Positions 9,173 to 19,612 of a DNA stretch of 64,000 nucleotides are shown here, one piece after another. Location of the stretch: the NCBI GenBank assembly GCA_002733765.1, contig NVWU01000017.1, forward strand, positions 33,535-97,534, in the 5' to 3' direction. Below the pieces are notes generated by a model that made no database searches, was not told where the DNA came from, and was given only the letters and a program-made list of their open reading frames with translations. This stretch comes from Colwellia sp. Lineage in GTDB: Bacteria > Pseudomonadota > Gammaproteobacteria > Enterobacterales > Alteromonadaceae. Within the stretch, counting starts at the first letter, position 1, and each line of letters opens with the position of its first letter. A program made the translations under genes and the position numbers.

Positions 9173-9919
9173 ATGGCTATACAAAGCAATATGGAGTTTC
9201 ACTTGAATAAAAAACAAATATTACTCATTGATGACGACCATGAATTAGCGGAGCTATTAGTTGATTATTTAGCCCAACAAGGTTTTATTGTTCAGTGCTG
9301 CTTTGATGGTCTGTCAGGATTAGAACTAGCATATAATAGTAAATTTGATCTGATCTTACTTGATGTAATGATGCCTAAACTTAATGGTTTTGAAGTGTTA
9401 AAAGCGCTTGGCAGCGAATATAAAACTCCCATTCTGATGCTAACGGCTAAAGGGGATAACAATGACAAAGTGCGAGGTTTAGAGTTAGGCGCTGACGATT
9501 ACCTAGCCAAGCCTTTTCACCATCAAGAGTTATTAGCCCGTATACAGGCCATTTTACGTCGTATCAAAATTGTAACTCAGCAAAACAAACAAGCTTTACA
9601 CGGTGAAAAATCAACATTAACCGTTAATAACATTGAACTTAATCATGCCACAAGAACCATTACTTGCCATACTGCTCCCATAACGTTAACCGGTACTGAA
9701 TATCAAATTCTAACTATTTTAATGGATCATCACGGACAAATCATCGCCAAAGAGACACTTTCAAAACAAGTATTAAATCGAAAACTAATGCCTTTCGATC
9801 GAAGTATTGATGTCCATGTAGGAAATATCCGACGTAAATTTCACCCTTATTGTGCCATTGAAAAAATCAAAACGGTACGTGGTGCTGGTTACTTATTTCT
9901 CACTGGCGAAAGTAGCTAA
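9173..9919 (+). CDS. cpxR: Two-component response regulator, CpxR-like (OmpR family)
   Basis: The 248-residue protein has a receiver domain (about residues 14-130) and an OmpR-type winged helix (about 150-246). Phosphorylation residues are all present: acidic cluster DDD at 20-22, Asp64 (LLDVMMP), Thr91 (MLTAKG) and Lys113 (AKPF). The C-terminal part carries the LTGTEYQIL and RSIDVHVGNIRRK signatures. It is 6 bases upstream of the sensor gene. Pairing with cpxA and divergence from a CpxP-like gene make it CpxR by context. The ATG at 9173 has AAGG in range; ATG 9191 is an alternative that would remove six residues before the receiver fold. Confidence 0.9.
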   Translation: MAIQSNMEFHLNKKQILLIDDDHELAELLVDYLAQQGFIVQCCFDGLSGLELAYNSKFDLILLDVMMPKLNGFEVLKALGSEYKTPILMLTAKGDNNDKVRGLELGADDYLAKPFHHQELLARIQAILRRIKIVTQQNKQALHGEKSTLTVNNIELNHATRTITCHTAPITLTGTEYQILTILMDHHGQIIAKETLSKQVLNRKLMPFDRSIDVHVGNIRRKFHPYCAIEKIKTVRGAGYLFLTGESS

Positions 9920-9925
9920 ATAAAT

Positions 9926-11350
9926 ATGTCGATGAAACCATTAGCAAAAATAAAAATATTATTTTCTTCCTTTAGCATCAAGTTATTTGCTTGGTTTTGG
10001 TTTATCGCTATCGTCTCTATTTTTAGCACTCGCTTTATTTCTCACCAGTTATCAAGTGACACTTACAACTCCGTCGTTAGCCAAGCACCACAGCAGAATG
10101 AGCTCCGTCAACTGCAAAATGCGGCAAAAAGAATTGAGCGAAGCAAAATAACTAATCTTGATGAATTACTGCAAACAAAACGGGAACGATTTATCAAACC
10201 ACCTTTTAACCTTTGGTTTAAAAATATAGATAATAATTCAATAGTGACCAGTTTTTTTCAATTACGTTCAAAGCATCAACAAACGCTTACCCGCTATATT
10301 AATGAGCAAACATTTGAGCAAACCATTACGAGTATTTTTTCTCATACTCGTTTGGTTGGCCCCGTTTTAATAAAAATCAATAAACAAAGCTATCAATTAT
10401 TCATTTCAAGAAAACAGCACAAACGAAATTTTGGTCAACTTGTACATGATCTTCCTTCTTGGGCTCGTGTTGTTATTCCTGTGTTGATTAGTTTTATACT
10501 CTGTTTATTATTAGCACGTTCTTTTAGCAAACCAATTGCGACCATAAAAAAAGCGGCGACAGAATTAGGTCAAGGAAATTTAGCAACGCGTGTTAAAGGC
10601 ATAACACAGCGTAATGATGAATTAGGGCAGCTCGCTAACAGTTTTAATCAAATGGCTGAGCAGTTGCAACAAAACCAAAGCGCACAACAGCGTTTACTTG
10701 GCGATGTTTCTCATGAATTGCGTTCCCCAATGACCCGCTTACAAATGGCATTGGGCTTAGCACAGCAAGAATCCACGACAAAATCAGCTCGCGAGAAATA
10801 TCTGCAACGCTGCCAATTAGAAATAGACCGCTTAAATCAAATGATTGAAGAGGCATTAGTCTTATCTCGCTTAGAAAACACTCTGCAAACTATCGAGAAA
10901 AAACATTTTAATTTAACCGCTTTAGTACAAAAAACAATTCTCGAAGAACAGTTTATTGCCGAGAAGAAATCAATAACCATTACACTAGATACAACCGGTA
11001 TAGTTGAGTGTTTAGGTGACTATACCTTACTGTTTAGCGCCATCAGTAATGTAGTCACTAATGCGGTAAAGTATAGCCCTGAAAATAGCACCGTAAAAGT
11101 GGCTCTATCCGTAAATAAGCAGTTGATTAGTCTGGTTGTTTCAGACAACGGAATTGGTGTGCCTCCACAATCATTAACGGAGTTATTTACCCCTTTTTAT
11201 CGTGTGAATCTTGCTAGAGATCGCAATAGTGGTGGGACGGGTTTAGGGTTGGCTATAGCCAAACAAGCCATTATGGCTCATCAGGGTAATATTTTTGCCA
11301 AAAACAATGAAATTAAAGGATTATCTGTTACCATTCAACTCCCTTTATGA
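9926..11350 (+). CDS. cpxA: Sensor histidine kinase, CpxA-like
   Basis: This inner-membrane kinase has 474 residues: membrane segment at about 18-38, a periplasmic sensor of about 140 residues, second membrane segment at about 185-203, HAMP (about 204-255), then HisKA and HATPase domains. The phospho-acceptor is His263 (DVSHELRSP). The N box (NAVKYSP), G1 (DNGIGVPP) and G2 (GGTGLGLAI) are intact. It phosphorylates the adjacent CpxR-like regulator and should respond to envelope protein stress, restrained by the CpxP-like protein, if it works like E. coli CpxA. The periplasmic domain is too diverged for the ligand to be judged. Confidence 0.88.
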   Translation: MSMKPLAKIKILFSSFSIKLFAWFWFIAIVSIFSTRFISHQLSSDTYNSVVSQAPQQNELRQLQNAAKRIERSKITNLDELLQTKRERFIKPPFNLWFKNIDNNSIVTSFFQLRSKHQQTLTRYINEQTFEQTITSIFSHTRLVGPVLIKINKQSYQLFISRKQHKRNFGQLVHDLPSWARVVIPVLISFILCLLLARSFSKPIATIKKAATELGQGNLATRVKGITQRNDELGQLANSFNQMAEQLQQNQSAQQRLLGDVSHELRSPMTRLQMALGLAQQESTTKSAREKYLQRCQLEIDRLNQMIEEALVLSRLENTLQTIEKKHFNLTALVQKTILEEQFIAEKKSITITLDTTGIVECLGDYTLLFSAISNVVTNAVKYSPENSTVKVALSVNKQLISLVVSDNGIGVPPQSLTELFTPFYRVNLARDRNSGGTGLGLAIAKQAIMAHQGNIFAKNNEIKGLSVTIQLPL

Positions 11351-11365
11351 TAAAAATTCACGTAT

Positions 11366-13786
11366 ATGAACGCTTCTTCTTCTGTTAAAAAATCATCCCT
11401 TTATTTCAGTAAACCAGTAAAGATTATTACTCTGTTATTTATTGGTCTCTATTTTGTCATTTGGGCAATTTCTTCACCACTGAGTAAATATTTTATCAAG
11501 CCCATACTCCTTGAACAGGGGTTAACGCTATCTGCTAACACTAGTATCCGCTATAACCCTTTTATCAGTCAGTTGACCATTAGTGATTTAACACTTTATC
11601 TTAATAAAGAGGAAAAAGTACTTTCAATAAATGAATTAACCATTCGCTTAACATTATTTCGTTTGCTCTTTGACAAAATAGTGATTAGTAAATTTCATTT
11701 AGATAGTGCTTACATAAAAATTAATAAAACAGCAACCCAACTTGTGATTGCTGGAGTTGATCTAAACAAAGAAAATTCTAATGAAGCCCCTAATAAAAAC
11801 CCAGAAGAGGTCAACAACACTGAACCTAAAGCTAAGCCATTTGATTATCAACTCATATTACCAAAATTAGACTTTAGCCAAATTAACATTGATATAGAAA
11901 ACAACAACAAAACCCATCATATTTTAATTAATAATTTGTTAATCACTAAAGTAAAAGCAAGTGAACAGTCTCAACAAGCTAACGTAAACCTACAAAGTAT
12001 TATTGATGGTACTGAGGTTACATTTAATGCAGATGCTGAACTTGAGCAAGGGCAAGGAGATATTTCAACTCAACTATCAATAACTGATTACCCTATCGCT
12101 AAGCTACAGCGCTATGTAGAAGAGTTATCAGAGCTTAATGGCTCTTTTTCATTAGTTAGCGAACAAACAATATCAATCTCAACCGAGCAAATTACACTGC
12201 ATATAGATGAAGCAGAGATAACCAATAAAAATCTTGTTATTGGTTATGAACAGCAATTTTTTACTTTAGAAAGTTTACAACAAAATATTAGTGATTTGAC
12301 CTTAACCTTAAATCAAGGCGAGATAACTGAGCTAAGTGGTCAAGGTCAACTTACGCTAAATGAAGCCAATATCTATTATAATAAACCCAGTCAAAAATTA
12401 GCCCACTTTGAGCAATTAGCCTTAAACGATATGAACTTTCACTTTACCGACACTGCAGAAGTAAGAGTCGACGAATTTCTGATTGAAGACATCTTTTTTT
12501 CCAAAAATGAAGACACTGAACTCCCTCCTATTGTGACATTAAAGCAGTTTAGTATCAGTGATATTATAATAAGCGAGCACTACTTAACCGTTAACCAAAT
12601 AATACTTGATAGCCTACAAAGCCAAATAACATTGAATAAAGAAAAGGCCATTGAAAATTTAGTAACACTGCCAATAACGGAAACAGAAAAAGAAGAAATT
12701 CTCGACGTGGTAGAAGACGTTGATCAAGAAATAAATGCCGCTACGGCCGATTTTATTATTTCGTTAAATGAATTTTCATTAATCAATGATAATCAAATAT
12801 CACTGGTAGATAACAGTGTAGATCCTGTCGCTAAACGTAAATTATTTATCGATAAATTAACGCTCGGCGCGCTTAGTAACGCCCAAGATAAGCAGAGCCA
12901 ACAAACACCCTTTGAGTTAGTTGGTCGCAGTAATAAATACGCCCATTTTGATTTTAAAGGCTTCACCCAACCTTTTTTACAACAACCAACACATCACATC
13001 AACGGTTTTTTGAAAGAGTTATCTTTACGTGCTGTTTCTACTTATATGAAGCAAGCAATGCAATTAGAATTAAAAAATGGCCAACTCGATACCAATATTA
13101 ACCTCACCCTTAAGGGCGAACAATTGGATGGCAATGTAATTATACTATTACAAGGGTTAGAAACTGCCATCGCTGACAGCGATGAAGCTGGCGCATTAAT
13201 CGATCAGGGCGCTCTGCCCTTCAACCTTGCCTTGGGTATGTTAAAAGATAGTCATGGTAATGTAGAGCTTGATGTACCGTTGTCTGGCTCTACTTCCGAC
13301 CCACAATTTGGCATGAGTAGTATTGTTAGCTTAATCACGCAAAAAGCCATTTGGATGGCAACGCAAGACTACCTATTAACAACCTTTGTTCCCTACGCCA
13401 ATATTGTCTCTGCCGCCATGGCTGTTGGCGAATTCGCACTAAAACTACGCTTTGACGATTTACCTTATCAGGCTAAACAAATAATGATAAATGAAGCTCA
13501 ACAAGCTTATGTACAAGCCTTTATTGCGTTAATGCAAGACAAAGAGGATACACGAGTGAATATATGCGCGGTTAGTACCCCGGCAGATATTAACCTGAAA
13601 ACAGGCAGTAAAATAACCGATAAAAGTGATATAAAACAACTAAAAGATATTGCTGAACAACGCGAAAATGTCTTTAAAGAATATATTATCAAACATGGTA
13701 ATATTGCTTCATCAAGATTATTGTTATGTTCACCAAAAATAGATAGTAGCGAAAATGCACAACCACGTATTGAGCTATCTGTTTAG
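11366..13786 (+). CDS. DUF748 AsmA-like envelope protein
   Basis: An 806-residue protein with one N-terminal membrane anchor (about residues 20-36) and a long, beta-rich periplasmic body. The N-terminal region (ANTSIRYNPF, LTISDLTL, FRLLFDKIVISKFHLDSAYI) matches DUF748 proteins, which belong with AsmA, TamB and YhdP as bridge-like, probably lipid-transporting proteins. Residues 135-160 are a low-complexity Asn/Glu/Pro linker. The last 300 residues (LDVPLSGSTSDPQFG) are also typical of the family. It starts 15 bases after cpxA, so it likely belongs to the same transcript and to the envelope-stress response. No function has been shown for this member. Confidence 0.8.
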   Translation: MNASSSVKKSSLYFSKPVKIITLLFIGLYFVIWAISSPLSKYFIKPILLEQGLTLSANTSIRYNPFISQLTISDLTLYLNKEEKVLSINELTIRLTLFRLLFDKIVISKFHLDSAYIKINKTATQLVIAGVDLNKENSNEAPNKNPEEVNNTEPKAKPFDYQLILPKLDFSQINIDIENNNKTHHILINNLLITKVKASEQSQQANVNLQSIIDGTEVTFNADAELEQGQGDISTQLSITDYPIAKLQRYVEELSELNGSFSLVSEQTISISTEQITLHIDEAEITNKNLVIGYEQQFFTLESLQQNISDLTLTLNQGEITELSGQGQLTLNEANIYYNKPSQKLAHFEQLALNDMNFHFTDTAEVRVDEFLIEDIFFSKNEDTELPPIVTLKQFSISDIIISEHYLTVNQIILDSLQSQITLNKEKAIENLVTLPITETEKEEILDVVEDVDQEINAATADFIISLNEFSLINDNQISLVDNSVDPVAKRKLFIDKLTLGALSNAQDKQSQQTPFELVGRSNKYAHFDFKGFTQPFLQQPTHHINGFLKELSLRAVSTYMKQAMQLELKNGQLDTNINLTLKGEQLDGNVIILLQGLETAIADSDEAGALIDQGALPFNLALGMLKDSHGNVELDVPLSGSTSDPQFGMSSIVSLITQKAIWMATQDYLLTTFVPYANIVSAAMAVGEFALKLRFDDLPYQAKQIMINEAQQAYVQAFIALMQDKEDTRVNICAVSTPADINLKTGSKITDKSDIKQLKDIAEQRENVFKEYIIKHGNIASSRLLLCSPKIDSSENAQPRIELSV

Positions 13787-13817
13787 CGGGTAATAAGAAA
13801 AATAAAGAGTGATTATT

Positions 13818-14486
13818 GTGAAAAAAATGGATCAACAAGACAACTTTATCTATCTTACTTTTGCCCTAATATTGTTATTATTAGGCACCGCACTAGCACA
13901 ACAATTTTTTGGCCCTTCAGTACAACAGCTAATGCAATCAACCACAGTAATCACGCTACTAGTGGCTGTTTGGGGCGTAGAATCTACACGATTTATTTTA
14001 CGAAAAGCTTTTATTTTTCCTTTGGCTATTTTAACCATAGCCATGGCATCTAATTGGCTTGATAGTGCGGGATTTGATCAATTTTACCTGTTACTCTTAC
14101 TCTGCTTTTTTATTTTTACCGCCTTTAAAACCGCTAAACAGGTTTTATTTACCGGAGAAATTGATGGAAATAAAATACTAGGTGCTATCTGCTTATACTT
14201 GTTATTAGGATTAATTTGGGCAGTAACCTATACCTTACTGCAACTTGAATTTCCCAACTCCTTTCAAATGATGAATGAAAATAACAAATGGTTTACCTTA
14301 TTTCCTGACTTTATCTATTTCTCTTTTGTGACCATTACCACCTTAGGCTTTGGTGATATTTCACCAACATTACCCCTCGCACGGTTTTTAGTCTATTTAG
14401 AAGCTATCATTGGCCAGTTTTATCTTGCCATTTTAGTCGCTAGCCTAGTTGGCTCTAGAATGTCAACACTACCTCGTAAATCATGA
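13818..14486 (+). CDS. Two-pore-domain-type potassium channel family protein
   Basis: The protein has several N-terminal hydrophobic segments, then an Ion_trans_2 module: a helix at about residues 118-140, a pore loop with the selectivity filter TLGFGD (about 175-180) and a final helix. TxGFGD is the K+ filter signature (GYG/GFG). It should be an inner-membrane K+ channel without an obvious voltage sensor or RCK domain. The start is uncertain: the frame extends to GTG 13809, but AAAGAG lies 8 bases before GTG 13818, which was preferred; ATG 13827 is another option. It continues the gene series behind cpxRA. Confidence 0.85.
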   Translation: MKKMDQQDNFIYLTFALILLLLGTALAQQFFGPSVQQLMQSTTVITLLVAVWGVESTRFILRKAFIFPLAILTIAMASNWLDSAGFDQFYLLLLLCFFIFTAFKTAKQVLFTGEIDGNKILGAICLYLLLGLIWAVTYTLLQLEFPNSFQMMNENNKWFTLFPDFIYFSFVTITTLGFGDISPTLPLARFLVYLEAIIGQFYLAILVASLVGSRMSTLPRKS

Positions 14487-14528
14487 AAAAGTAAAATAAA
14501 AAATAACGCATAAAATATAGGGAATATA

Positions 14529-15611
14529 ATGAGTAGCCAGCAAGAAAATACAAGTACACTATTATTTAATCGACGTATTATCGATATAGCCATAAAGCTC
14601 AGTGCACTCGCTTTAATTTTATTTTGGTGTTTTCAGGTAATAAAACCTTTTGTACTCATCACCATATGGGGTGGGATTTTAGCAGTAGCCTTACATCCGC
14701 TACATGTTAAGTTAAGCAAGATACTAAAAGGTAATAAAAAACTAGCTTCAATCCTTATTGCCTTGATTGGCATATCACTTATTGCCTTACCCGCAATAAG
14801 TCTGTCATCATCATCTATCGACTCTGCACAATCACTTTATACGGGGATTGAAGATGGTACCTTAAAAATACCTAGCCCTAATGAAAGCGTAAAAGAATGG
14901 CCTTTAATTGGTGTTCAAACATATGATTTATGGCAAGCCGCTTATCAAGATATCCAAAAAGTAGCGAGTCAATATCCCGAGCAAATAAAAAGTTTATCTA
15001 CCTCATTACTTTCTGCTGTTGCAGGGATTGGTGGCAGTATTATTCAGTTTATTATCTCATTAATTATCTCCGTTGTATTTATGGCTAAATCAACGGCCTG
15101 CCATCAAGGCATAAGCGCATTAATGTCACGATTAATGAATGAGAGTGGTGATAGAACCATCACTACCACTATCGCTACCATTCGTAGTGTTGCTACTGGT
15201 GTACTTGGCGTAGCTGTTATTCAATCTTTACTGTCTGGCATTGGCTTGCTCATTGCAGATATTCCTGGTGCTGGTATTTGGGCAATTGCTGTACTTATTC
15301 TTGCCATCGCACAACTACCTCCTATTTTAGTTTTAGGCCCTATCGCTGCCTATTACTTTTCAATAGCTGACACTACACCTGCTATAGCTTTTCTAATATT
15401 TAGCATTATCGTAAGCATGAGTGATGCGGTTCTTAAGCCTATATTTTTAGGTCGTGGCATGGATATACCTATGCTGGTCATTTTACTTGGTGCTATTGGT
15501 GGCATGTTACTCTCCGGCATTATTGGTTTATTTGTTGGCGCTGTAGCACTAGCATTAGGATATCAATTAATGATGGATTGGTTAGCGCACTCTCCAACTG
15601 ACCACACTTAA
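14529..15611 (+). CDS. AI-2E family transporter (PerM/YdiK type)
   Basis: A 360-residue polytopic membrane protein of the AI-2E/PerM/YdiK family: paired N-terminal helices, a central soluble stretch of about 75 residues, then the conserved C-terminal block with IADIPGAGIWAIAVLILA, LPPILVLGP and DAVLKPIFLGRG. Members include TqsA (autoinducer-2 export) and Na+/H+ antiporters. The substrate differs between branches and cannot be set here. The neighbouring channel and efflux pair suggest envelope or ion homeostasis. Confidence 0.85.
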   Translation: MSSQQENTSTLLFNRRIIDIAIKLSALALILFWCFQVIKPFVLITIWGGILAVALHPLHVKLSKILKGNKKLASILIALIGISLIALPAISLSSSSIDSAQSLYTGIEDGTLKIPSPNESVKEWPLIGVQTYDLWQAAYQDIQKVASQYPEQIKSLSTSLLSAVAGIGGSIIQFIISLIISVVFMAKSTACHQGISALMSRLMNESGDRTITTTIATIRSVATGVLGVAVIQSLLSGIGLLIADIPGAGIWAIAVLILAIAQLPPILVLGPIAAYYFSIADTTPAIAFLIFSIIVSMSDAVLKPIFLGRGMDIPMLVILLGAIGGMLLSGIIGLFVGAVALALGYQLMMDWLAHSPTDHT

Positions 15612-15646
15612 TTTTTTAACTTACTTTATATAATGACGAGATACTT

Positions 15647-16723
15647 ATGTCAGAAACACAAAAAAAAGTAGATTTCACCCAAAAATTAACCAGAATAATT
15701 CTGACTTTATCATTACTCTATTTTCTTTGGTACGTGGTTGGTGACCGTATTACACCAACCACAGATCAAGCGAGAGTACGCTCTTTTGTGATCCCCATAG
15801 TGCCGCAAGTATCGGGTAAAATATCAAAAATATATATTGGTGGTGACAAAAAGGTAAAGGAAGGCGAGTTACTTTTTGAAATAGAAGAAAGTGATTATCA
15901 ATTGGCCGTAGAAAAAGCACAAATTGAATTAGAGCTAGCAGGACAAAACGTTGGTGCAGATACCGCATCGGTTGCCGCGGCGAAAGCAAACGTCGAAAAA
16001 GCAAAAGCAGACTTAGTTGCAAAAGAAGCCAATGCAAATAGAATATTTAAAGTAGAAGCCCAAGGCGTAATTTCTAAAGCACAGGGTGACGAAGCCAGAG
16101 GTATATTAGCGGGTGCGCAGCAAAATGTAATTAATGCTCAGGCATCTTATGACAAAGCACAACAGTTATTAGGTAAACAAGGAAGTGAAAACACTAAAAT
16201 TCAAGGTGCTTTAACAACTCTTTCCCAAGCGAAACTCAACTTAAATCGTACTAAAATTACCGCTCCGAGTGATGGTGTGATTTCTTACGCTAAAATTAAT
16301 GTAGGACACTACGCTGCCGTAGGCAGTAAAATTATGACCTTTATTGATACTGACTATTTTTGGATAGAAGCCTCTTATCGAGAGAATAACCTTGGCAATA
16401 TAAAAAAAGGTGATTCCGTTGATATAGTGCTTGATTCAGCACCAGGTGAAGTATTTTCCGGCATAATTGTTAGTATTGGATACGGCGTGAGTTTTGACAA
16501 AAGTGTGCAAGGAGAACTGCCTACACCGGCAAAAACTACCGGTTGGATGCGTGAAGCACAGCACTTTACGGTTATCATTAAATTTAATGACGATATAGCA
16601 AAAAAATTATTAAGAGAAGGTGGTCAAGCAGATGTAATCACCTATACCGGTAACAATTTTCTTTTTAATGGTTTAGGTAAAATGTCAATTTGGCTAACCA
16701 GTAAATTAGCTTATTTATATTAA
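15647..16723 (+). CDS. HlyD/EmrA-family periplasmic adaptor protein
   Basis: A membrane fusion protein of 358 residues: one N-terminal anchor (about residues 16-31), a biotinyl-lipoyl half-motif (about 45-80), an alpha-helical hairpin (about 80-185) rich in Ala, Lys and Glu, a second lipoyl half (TKITAPSDGVISYAKINVG) and a beta-barrel. This is the EmrA/YibH layout. The adjacent DUF2955 membrane protein is its likely inner-membrane partner, as in yibH-like and aaeAB-like pairs. The pump would expel aromatic or amphipathic compounds; the substrate is unknown. Confidence 0.87.
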   Translation: MSETQKKVDFTQKLTRIILTLSLLYFLWYVVGDRITPTTDQARVRSFVIPIVPQVSGKISKIYIGGDKKVKEGELLFEIEESDYQLAVEKAQIELELAGQNVGADTASVAAAKANVEKAKADLVAKEANANRIFKVEAQGVISKAQGDEARGILAGAQQNVINAQASYDKAQQLLGKQGSENTKIQGALTTLSQAKLNLNRTKITAPSDGVISYAKINVGHYAAVGSKIMTFIDTDYFWIEASYRENNLGNIKKGDSVDIVLDSAPGEVFSGIIVSIGYGVSFDKSVQGELPTPAKTTGWMREAQHFTVIIKFNDDIAKKLLREGGQADVITYTGNNFLFNGLGKMSIWLTSKLAYLY

Positions 16724-16742
16724 TCGCTAGGTTAGACAAATA

Positions 16743-17783
16743 ATGAACATAACATTAACTAGCCTAACCATACGAGAAATAAGGATATTACGTTTCTTTA
16801 TTGGAGTAATGTTTGCCATAGTACTTGCCTATATTGCCAACTGGCCATTTGCGTTTATCACCCCTGTTTTTGTGGCTAAATTTTTAGGTAATAGTAAGGC
16901 TAAGCTACCCTTTAAAAAGCTAGTCACTATTTTTCTTGTTATTGTTAGCGCTTTTATTTTAGGCGGAATAATAACCAGGTTACTGCTACCTTTTCCTATT
17001 GTCTTTATTTTAATAATGACCCTACTAATTTTTTGGATTTCTTATTGGAACAATTCTGGCGGTAATGAATTAGTAATCACCATGTTGTTAGTTGGCTTTA
17101 CCGTAATCCCTATGATGGGCTTGCTTCACCAAGATATTGCACAAACATTTACCATTGGTTTTCTATTCTCATGTTTTGTTTCGTTAATGATAACCATGCT
17201 AATGCATGAGTTAATTACGGATAAGACAATAACAAGCGACAATAACAAATTATCCGAAAGTAAATTAACAAAAAAATTATTAGCCCAAAAGCCTGAACGG
17301 GTGAAATTTGCGATATTAAGCACCTTAATGATAATGCCGGTTATGATATTTTTCTTTGCTTTTAACCTAAGTAGTTCAGTGCTTATTCTTGCTTTTGTCG
17401 CCATGCTAGCGCAAAAACCTGATTTAGTCGCTGGCATTCAAGGTAGTAAAGCCTTACTTGTTGGCAATACCATTGGCGGCTTCGTTGCCATTGCTATGTA
17501 TAACTTACTAACAGTAGCCCCTAATTTTATTTTTCTAGTGTTATTATTTTCATGTGTTGTTATTAACTTTGCTCAAGCTATTTTCTCAGAAAAGCCTATG
17601 GCACCATTATATGCAATGGCTTTTACCACCGTAATAATTTTAGTTTTTGGTGCAACCTTAAGTAGCGCTGATGCCGATGAAAAGTTCTATACCCGTATTA
17701 TTCAAATTGCCTGCGCCTGTAGCTATGTCGTATTTGCGACTATTGCCGCAACCCCATTAATTAAAAGAATCACCCAAGCTTAG
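16743..17783 (+). CDS. DUF2955 (FUSC-like) inner-membrane transporter subunit
   Basis: A 346-residue protein with two sets of membrane helices (about residues 15-150 and 190-340) separated by a charged loop, like the FUSC/AaeB fold in half-length form. It begins 19 bases after the HlyD-type gene, and DUF2955 proteins are usually encoded next to such adaptors, so the two probably form one efflux complex. It is the last gene of the same-strand series behind cpxRA. No substrate evidence is visible. Confidence 0.8.
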   Translation: MNITLTSLTIREIRILRFFIGVMFAIVLAYIANWPFAFITPVFVAKFLGNSKAKLPFKKLVTIFLVIVSAFILGGIITRLLLPFPIVFILIMTLLIFWISYWNNSGGNELVITMLLVGFTVIPMMGLLHQDIAQTFTIGFLFSCFVSLMITMLMHELITDKTITSDNNKLSESKLTKKLLAQKPERVKFAILSTLMIMPVMIFFFAFNLSSSVLILAFVAMLAQKPDLVAGIQGSKALLVGNTIGGFVAIAMYNLLTVAPNFIFLVLLFSCVVINFAQAIFSEKPMAPLYAMAFTTVIILVFGATLSSADADEKFYTRIIQIACACSYVVFATIAATPLIKRITQA

Positions 17784-17888
17784 CTTGTAACATTACTGTC
17801 ATACAACGGTAACACTCACGTCATATCTAGTTGTTAATTTGCTTTCATTTCTAAGGCTATTTAAAGTCAGATACTATCGGGTTTAAAA

Positions 17889-19511
17889 ATGAAAATGTTA
17901 ACACGCGTAAGCAGCAAGTTGATCATATTATCACTAGTACCTTTACTCATTTTCAGTGCAATAATCTTTGCCAGCATAAAAATATCGGCTGACCGCCACC
18001 AGCACTCTCAACGCACGCTTGAATTTAGATTAAGTCAAACTCAACAGCTAAATTTAATTATCAGAACCTTTACCTCTGATATTATTGACACCGCTCATAA
18101 AGCCCGCAGTGGCATGATTTTATGGCAAGATGCACAAAAACAAGTAGCCCTAGCCAAAAAAACAATTAATCAACAATGGCAGGGTTATCAAGCAACTTCC
18201 TTATCAGCCCAAGAAGTAAAGATAGTAAAAACCATGGAACCTCTTTATCAAGAAAGTGTCGCAGCGATGGAAAAAATTTCAGCTTTTATGGCTGAAGAAT
18301 CCTCTTATAGTATGGGAAACTTTGTTGACTTACAGATGTATGGGGCACTTGAACCCTTCCTTCTTAAATTAGATCAACTAGTCGTTTTACAAAAAAAGTT
18401 GGCTCATGAGGAAATAATAGTCAATGAACAGTTAACTTCACAAACCAACCAAACTCTCTTTTTGGTAGTCAGTTGCATAGCTTTAGCTATTTTATTGTTA
18501 GGTTTATCTATTTTTAACTCAATAAGTAAACCACTCAAACACCTTCAAACAACAATTATCAATGTCGAAAAACAATCCAACTTAGCATTACGTGTAGAGC
18601 TCAATAGCCAAGATGAATTTGGTGAAATTGGTCATAGTTTTAATACTATGATGGACAGAATAGTTGAATTTATTGACACTATTTCTAATATTGGTACTTC
18701 ATTAGACAGTGCAACAGAAAACACCTTAGCTGCCTGTATAGAAGCCAGAGGCCAAGTTAGCTGCACTCAAGATGAATTATCCAATGCCTCCGTCTCTATT
18801 GGGCAAATGACTAAAGCCGTTGAAATAACTCAAGGGCATACAGAAGAAACTATCACGGTCAGTAAAAGTGCTGATACTCATGCCGCTAATAACTTTAACG
18901 TCATTAAAAAGTCAGCATTACAAATAGAACAGTTAGCAAAAGCGATTAATCAATCTGCCGATCAAATGCACATTTTACGAGAACACGGTCAACAAATTAA
19001 TTCAGTATTAACAGTAATAAAAACCGTCGCCGATCAAACAAATTTGCTCGCCCTAAATGCGGCAATAGAAGCAGCTAGAGCTGGCGAGCAAGGTCGAGGC
19101 TTTGCCGTAGTTGCCGATGAAGTACGCTCGTTAGCTCAACGAACTCAAGAGTCAACAATAGAGATTGAATCAGTTATCGCTAATATAAGACAAGCCACAG
19201 ATGATGCCGCAGCACAAATGAGAGAAAATGCGGTATTTGCCGATGATGGTGCAAAAACCATTAAAACAACAGAAACAAGTTTGCACGTTATTATGGAGTC
19301 ATTTACCGATATTATCAGTAAAAATGAATTTATTAACCACAATCAAAATGAACAATTACAAGCCGTTAAAGATGTAAATAAGATGATGACTCAAATTTTT
19401 TCTTTATCACAAAAAAGCAAAAACACTACTGAATTAGTGCTTGGTAATGCCAAAGATGTCGAAAATCTTAGCCTGAAATTAAAAGCAGCATTAACCCAGT
19501 TTTGTTATTAA
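17889..19511 (+). CDS. Methyl-accepting chemotaxis protein
   Basis: A 540-residue transmembrane chemoreceptor: membrane segment at about residues 12-28, a helical periplasmic sensor of about 160 residues, second membrane segment at about 190-210, HAMP (about 211-265), then a long signalling coiled coil. The hairpin tip that contacts CheA and CheW is intact at about residues 380-412 ([19 protein letters not shown] followed by FAVVADEVR). The sensor has no recognised ligand-binding fold beyond the four-helix-bundle type. It is monocistronic by spacing. The attractant is unknown. Confidence 0.92.
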   Translation: MKMLTRVSSKLIILSLVPLLIFSAIIFASIKISADRHQHSQRTLEFRLSQTQQLNLIIRTFTSDIIDTAHKARSGMILWQDAQKQVALAKKTINQQWQGYQATSLSAQEVKIVKTMEPLYQESVAAMEKISAFMAEESSYSMGNFVDLQMYGALEPFLLKLDQLVVLQKKLAHEEIIVNEQLTSQTNQTLFLVVSCIALAILLLGLSIFNSISKPLKHLQTTIINVEKQSNLALRVELNSQDEFGEIGHSFNTMMDRIVEFIDTISNIGTSLDSATENTLAACIEARGQVSCTQDELSNASVSIGQMTKAVEITQGHTEETITVSKSADTHAANNFNVIKKSALQIEQLAKAINQSADQMHILREHGQQINSVLTVIKTVADQTNLLALNAAIEAARAGEQGRGFAVVADEVRSLAQRTQESTIEIESVIANIRQATDDAAAQMRENAVFADDGAKTIKTTETSLHVIMESFTDIISKNEFINHNQNEQLQAVKDVNKMMTQIFSLSQKSKNTTELVLGNAKDVENLSLKLKAALTQFCY

Positions 19512-19612
19512 CCGCAGGTAAAGTCTCGCGTTTATTATTTTATCATAAGCTTTACAGCTAGGGTTAAGCGGAATAATATGATTGCCTCACTTGGTAGCTA
19601 TTCATAACATTT

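Noticed and set aside
17126..17437. 103-codon minus-strand frame inside the DUF2955 gene
   Set aside because: Antisense shadow of a membrane protein gene with no start signal or family match.
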